From positions 372,001-436,000 of the forward strand of contig NZ_CAAJGL010000101.1 of NCBI RefSeq assembly GCF_900996225.1: 64,000 nt of DNA. Direction: 5' to 3'. Below are positions 60,665 through 64,000 of the stretch, piece after piece. Each line of letters starts with the position of its first letter. The stretch's first letter is position 1. This DNA comes from Paraburkholderia sp. BCC1884 (GTDB lineage: Bacteria; Pseudomonadota; Gammaproteobacteria; Burkholderiales; Burkholderiaceae). The notes under the pieces are model-generated. The model saw nothing but the letters and a program-made list of their open reading frames with translations. It did not search any database and was not told where the DNA came from. A program made the translations under genes and the position numbers.

Positions 60665-60692
60665 GCCGATTTGCGCTGGCATGCCTTGAATA

Positions 60693-60720
60693 GAAAAGGC
60701 CTGCATTTGCAGGCCTTTTC
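60693..60720. terminator. Bidirectional terminator between gbuA-like gene and permease gene
   Basis: The stem AAAAGGCCTGCA/TGCAGGCCTTTT with a two-base loop is symmetrical and has a T-rich end on either strand. Confidence 0.8.
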
Positions 60721-60755
60721 TACTTCTTCTACTTCTAATGGACGCAACGAAACGC

Positions 60756-62072
60756 TTAGGCGTACGCGGTCTTACGTGCCGAGACGAACGCGAGATAACA
60801 CAGCGCGCCGATCGCGAGCGACGGCAAGGTGGCGCCGAGATTCGGCAGCCACTGATTGATGACCTGATACGACACGATGCCGATGGCCCACGCGACGAAC
60901 GCGCTCAGATGCCAGCCGCCCGAGAAGCCATAACGGCCGCGCACGTCGGCGAGCACGGCGGCTTCGATGCGGCGCTTGCGCACGATGAAGTGATCCACCA
61001 GCACCACGCCGAACAACGGCGCGAACACCGAGCCGATCAGCAGCAGGAAGTTCTGATACTTCGCCATCGGCACGAGCAGGGCAACCAGCGTGCACAACGC
61101 ACCGAATGCCGCCGACAGCATCGGCACGCTGCCGCGCGTCCAGAACGTGCCGGTCGAGACCGCCGCGGAGTGGATATCGGCGAAAGCGTTGTCGATTTCG
61201 TCGATCAGGATCAGCAGCAGCGCGAGGCCGCCGCCGGCTTGCGCCAGGGCGCCCGTCAGCAGTGCATCGCCGCCGCCCGCTGCGAGGCCGTAGATCGCGC
61301 CGAGCGCATAGAACCAGATGTTCGCGATGCCATAGCCGACCAGGGTGCCGCGGAACGTTTCGCCGGGCTTGCGGCCGAAACGCGTGTAGTCGGCGATGAG
61401 CGGCAACCAGGACAAGGGCATCGCCACCACCAGATCGATCGCGCCGCCGAACGACATGTCGCCCGTGCCCGGACGGCGCATCAGCGCGGCCAGATCGTGT
61501 TTGGCGAGCAGATTCCACGTGAGCCACGCGGCGCCCGCGAGCAGCAGCCAGATACCCCACGTACGGAGGAATTTGCGCACGAACGAGAGTGGTCCGCTGA
61601 TCGCCAGCAGGGTCGCCAGCAAGCCGAAGATCACCGTCCAGATCAGCGGCATCGACAGGCCGAAGGACTGCTTGGCGAGGGCGTCGGCGGAATCGCGCAT
61701 CACGATCACTTCGAACGAGCCCCAGCCGACCAGTTGCACCGCGTTCAGCACGGCCGGCACCGACGCGCCGCGCACGCCGAGCGTGGGCCGCAGCGACGAC
61801 ATCGCCGCGAGTCCGGTGTCCGTGCCGATCACGCCGGCCAGCGCCAGCAGGACCACGCCGATCACGCTGCCGATCACGATGGCGAGCAACGCATGCGGCA
61901 GCGACAGCCCCGGCACCAGCAGCGCGCCGGCTTGCGCGACCAGCAGGCCGATGCCGAGCGAGAACCAGAGCGCGAACGCGTCGCCGGTACGGAACGCGCG
62001 CCGCGCGTCGGGCACCGGCGTGAGCGGCGCGTAGGTGGAACCGGCGTCGCCGGCGAGTGGATCTTGAGCCAT
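60756..62072 (-). CDS. NCS1-family permease (cytosine or hydroxymethylpyrimidine type)
   Basis: A 438-residue inner-membrane transporter with about twelve helices. It resembles the CodB/CytX group: the N-terminal half has FRTGDAFALWFSLGIGLLV, the middle has LVVAMPLSWLPLIADYTRFG, and a later loop has GVVLVDHFIVRKR. Substrates in the family include cytosine, hydroxymethylpyrimidine and allantoin; no TPP riboswitch was found upstream, so a thiamin-precursor role is unsupported. Its gene is convergent with the guanidino-acid hydrolase gene. Confidence 0.87.
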   Translation of the reverse strand: MAQDPLAGDAGSTYAPLTPVPDARRAFRTGDAFALWFSLGIGLLVAQAGALLVPGLSLPHALLAIVIGSVIGVVLLALAGVIGTDTGLAAMSSLRPTLGVRGASVPAVLNAVQLVGWGSFEVIVMRDSADALAKQSFGLSMPLIWTVIFGLLATLLAISGPLSFVRKFLRTWGIWLLLAGAAWLTWNLLAKHDLAALMRRPGTGDMSFGGAIDLVVAMPLSWLPLIADYTRFGRKPGETFRGTLVGYGIANIWFYALGAIYGLAAGGGDALLTGALAQAGGGLALLLILIDEIDNAFADIHSAAVSTGTFWTRGSVPMLSAAFGALCTLVALLVPMAKYQNFLLLIGSVFAPLFGVVLVDHFIVRKRRIEAAVLADVRGRYGFSGGWHLSAFVAWAIGIVSYQVINQWLPNLGATLPSLAIGALCYLAFVSARKTAYA

Positions 62073-62376
62073 CTGGTGTTGTCCCTGTTGGTGTTCGTGT
62101 TCGTGTTCGTGTCGCGTGTCAGGTCAGGTTGCGTGACGACCTGCATGCAACGTTGTTCGTGTTGGCGCGCATACCCGCCGCGCTCGTTCATGTTTCGCGG
62201 TTCGACCCGTGGCGATGTTTCCGGCTTTGCCACGCCTCGCGGCCTTCATGCGGGCCGCGTCGCTGTCATAATGCAGGACGTTGCCCGTCACTTCGCTGTG
62301 CCGGCTTGACTCATCCGGCAGCACGCCGCCTCATACGGACCGCGTCCGGAAAAGCCGAGATTATCCCCAAAACGTC
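62073..62376. other. Divergent promoter gap between permease and rarA
   Basis: A 304-bp spacer. It contains a hexanucleotide tandem repeat close to the permease start (62091-62114) and otherwise no recognised RNA or repeat. Promoters for both genes must lie here. Confidence 0.5.
62091..62114. repeat. Hexanucleotide tandem repeat in the permease leader
   Basis: GTGTTC three times, then GTGTCG, 19 bases upstream of the permease start. On the coding strand it reads ACGAAC/GAACAC repeats close to the ribosome-binding site. Confidence 0.8.
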
Positions 62377-63690
62377 ATGTTTGAAGAAACCCGTGCCAAT
62401 GTTCCGCTCGCCGAACGCCTGCGGCCCCGCAATATCGACGAGGTGATCGGCCAGAAGCATCTGCTCGGGCCGAACAAGCCGCTGCGGGTCGCTTTCGAGT
62501 CCGGCGAAGCCCATTCGATGATCCTCTGGGGCCCGCCCGGCGTCGGCAAAACCACGCTCGCGCGGCTCATGGCCGACGCTTTTCACGCCGAGTTCATCGC
62601 GTTGTCGGCGGTGCTCTCGGGCGTGAAGGATATCCGCGAAGCCGTCGAGACCGCGCAGATTCATCGCGCGAACGGGCATCAGACGCTGGTGTTCGTCGAC
62701 GAAGTGCATCGCTTCAACAAGAGCCAGCAAGACGCGTTCTTGCCGCACGTCGAGTCGGGGCTGTTCGTGTTCGTCGGCGCGACGACCGAGAATCCGTCGT
62801 TCGAAGTGAACAGCGCGTTGCTCTCGAGAGCTGCCGTCTACGTGCTCAAGAGCCTCACCGACGAAGAGCAGGCCGAACTGCTCGAGCGGGCCCAGCAGGA
62901 ACTCGGCGGCCTCACGTTCACCGACGAAGCTCGCGACGCACTGATCGGTTCCGCCGACGGCGACGGCCGCAAGCTGCTGAACAACCTCGAGATCGTCGCG
63001 CGGGCGGCGGCCCAGCAAAAAACCACCGAAATCAACGGCGCCTTGCTCGGCAGCGCGCTCGCCGAGAACCTGCGCCGCTTCGACAAAGGCGGCGACGCAT
63101 TTTACGACCAGATCAGCGCGCTGCATAAATCGGTGCGCGGCAGCAGCCCGGACGGCGCGCTGTACTGGTTCTGCCGCATGCTCGACGGCGGCGCGGACCC
63201 GCGCTACCTGGCGCGCCGCATCGTACGCATGGCGTGGGAGGACATCGGCCTCGCCGATCCGCGCGCGGCGCGTATCGCGCTCGACGCTGCGGAAACCTAC
63301 GAGCGCCTCGGCACGCCCGAAGGCGAATTGGCGCTGGCCCAGGCGATCATCTATCTGGCGGTCGCGCCGAAGTCGAACGCCGGGTATAACGCGTACAACG
63401 AGGCGCGCCGCTTCGTCAGCAAGGACCAGTCGCGTGGCGTGCCGGTGCATCTGCGTAACGCGCCGACCAAACTGATGAAAGAACTCGGCTACGGTCACGA
63501 ATACCGCTACGCGCACGACGAGCCCGACGCTTATGCGGCTGGCGAGACCTATCTGCCGGACAACCTGCGTGATCCGCATTGGTACGAGCCGACGCCGCGC
63601 GGTCTGGAAGGCAAGATCGGCGACAAGATGGCCCGTTTGGCCGAACTGGACGCGCAGTGGCGCAGCGAGAACAAGCCGAAGAAGGGCTGA
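62377..63690 (+). CDS. rarA: Replication-associated recombination protein A (RarA/MgsA ATPase)
   Basis: 437-residue AAA+ clamp-loader relative that acts at stalled forks. Motifs: LAERLRPRNIDEVIGQKHLL near 11-30, Walker A WGPPGVGKTT (51-60), Walker B LVFVDEVHRFNKSQQD, sensor VGATTENPSFEVN, and the C-terminal tetramer domain with WEDIGLADPRA and APKSNAGYNA. ATG 62377 begins the family alignment. serS follows, the usual rarA-serS order. Confidence 0.96.
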   Translation: MFEETRANVPLAERLRPRNIDEVIGQKHLLGPNKPLRVAFESGEAHSMILWGPPGVGKTTLARLMADAFHAEFIALSAVLSGVKDIREAVETAQIHRANGHQTLVFVDEVHRFNKSQQDAFLPHVESGLFVFVGATTENPSFEVNSALLSRAAVYVLKSLTDEEQAELLERAQQELGGLTFTDEARDALIGSADGDGRKLLNNLEIVARAAAQQKTTEINGALLGSALAENLRRFDKGGDAFYDQISALHKSVRGSSPDGALYWFCRMLDGGADPRYLARRIVRMAWEDIGLADPRAARIALDAAETYERLGTPEGELALAQAIIYLAVAPKSNAGYNAYNEARRFVSKDQSRGVPVHLRNAPTKLMKELGYGHEYRYAHDEPDAYAAGETYLPDNLRDPHWYEPTPRGLEGKIGDKMARLAELDAQWRSENKPKKG

Positions 63691-63767
63691 GCACCATCTA
63701 AGGCACCGGCGGCCCGCGCCGGTGCGCTAAAATCCCACCTTCATACAACGAACACCCGCCCCATCCC

Positions 63768-64000
63768 ATGCTCGACATCCAGCTGCTGCGCAAAGACCTC
63801 GACGGCGTCGCCAGGCGACTCGCCGACCGCGGCTATACCCTCGACACGGCGGCCTTCACCGCGCTCGAAGCGGAACGCCGCGACACCCAGACCCGTACCG
63901 AAGAGATGCAGGCGCGCCGCAACAGCCTGTCGAAGCAGATCGGCGCGATGAAAGGAAAGGGCGAGGACACCTCGGCGGTGATGGCCGAAGTCGGCGGTAT
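63768..64000 (+). CDS. serS: Seryl-tRNA synthetase, 3' end beyond the window
   Basis: The first 77 codons are present: MLDIQLLRKDLDGVARRLA, then an N-terminal coiled-coil arm (ALEAERRDTQTRTEEMQARR, NSLSKQIGAMKGKGED) that grips tRNA-Ser. This is the standard start of class II SerRS. It lies 77 bases after rarA. The catalytic domain is outside the window. Confidence 0.95.
   Translation, partial: MLDIQLLRKDLDGVARRLADRGYTLDTAAFTALEAERRDTQTRTEEMQARRNSLSKQIGAMKGKGEDTSAVMAEVGG

Noticed and set aside
60738..62309. A long plus-strand frame across the NCS1 permease
   Set aside because: Its product is a polar Arg/His/Gln-rich sequence; the minus-strand permease has twelve helices and family motifs.
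62073..62376. TPP riboswitch ahead of a CytX-like permease
   Set aside because: CTGAGA and the other thi-box elements are not present on the minus strand.

Overview
The window is about 64 kb of high-GC chromosomal DNA from a betaproteobacterium of the Burkholderia/Paraburkholderia group. The evidence is the gene content and order: ilvD with a divergent LysR gene, lgt, zapA followed by 6S RNA, a fused glucokinase/RpiR regulator beside pgl and zwf, and ftsK-lolA-rarA-serS. Most of it is housekeeping chromosome with small accessory insertions. I saw no prophage, integrase, transposase gene, CRISPR array or tRNA. The species cannot be fixed from the sequence alone.

Layout. 0-1.7 kb: the 3' part of a gene whose N-terminal domain resembles the A subunits of cholera, heat-labile and pertussis toxins. 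1.7-8.1 kb: ilvD, LysR, lgt, a SIMPL protein, an EVE protein, 6S RNA, zapA and a coiled-coil partner. 8.4-18.2 kb: a cobalamin island with a B12 riboswitch, btuC-btuD-cobT-cobS-cobC on the plus strand, cobU-cbiB-cobD-btuF on the minus strand, then cobQ. It covers uptake, cobinamide salvage and nucleotide-loop assembly, with no corrin-ring genes. 18.3-22.3 kb: a thioesterase, an orphan ParA, panD, panC, scpA and a DUF3460 protein. 22.6-28.8 kb: tamA-tamB. 28.9-38 kb: metG, an OmpA-like lipoprotein, mrp, a SodC-like protein that has lost most metal ligands, dcd, a basic amino-acid decarboxylase and an LprI-like protein. 38-39.6 kb: a bestrophin-like protein and a roughly 0.5 kb inverted-repeat element.

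39.6-48.9 kb is a sugar-catabolism block. The minus strand carries zwf, pgl and the glucokinase-RpiR fusion; the plus strand carries a four-gene sugar ABC transporter. A 19-bp perfect palindrome matching the HexR box lies inside a near-consensus sigma-70 promoter that reads toward the transporter. This suggests that the fused regulator controls uptake, and perhaps zwf, in response to an Entner-Doudoroff intermediate.

49-64 kb: a LysR gene, a decayed glutathione S-transferase gene, a fliD away from other flagellar genes, a TRIC/UPF0126 membrane protein, an Smr protein, trxB, ftsK and lolA. A LysR/guanidino-acid hydrolase/NCS1 permease group sits between lolA and rarA, and the 5' end of serS closes the window.

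The points most worth following up are the toxin-like ADP-ribosyltransferase with altered catalytic motifs, the HexR-type operator in the transporter promoter, the SodC-like pseudoenzyme, the inverted-repeat element, and a possible small RNA downstream of the OmpA-like lipoprotein gene.
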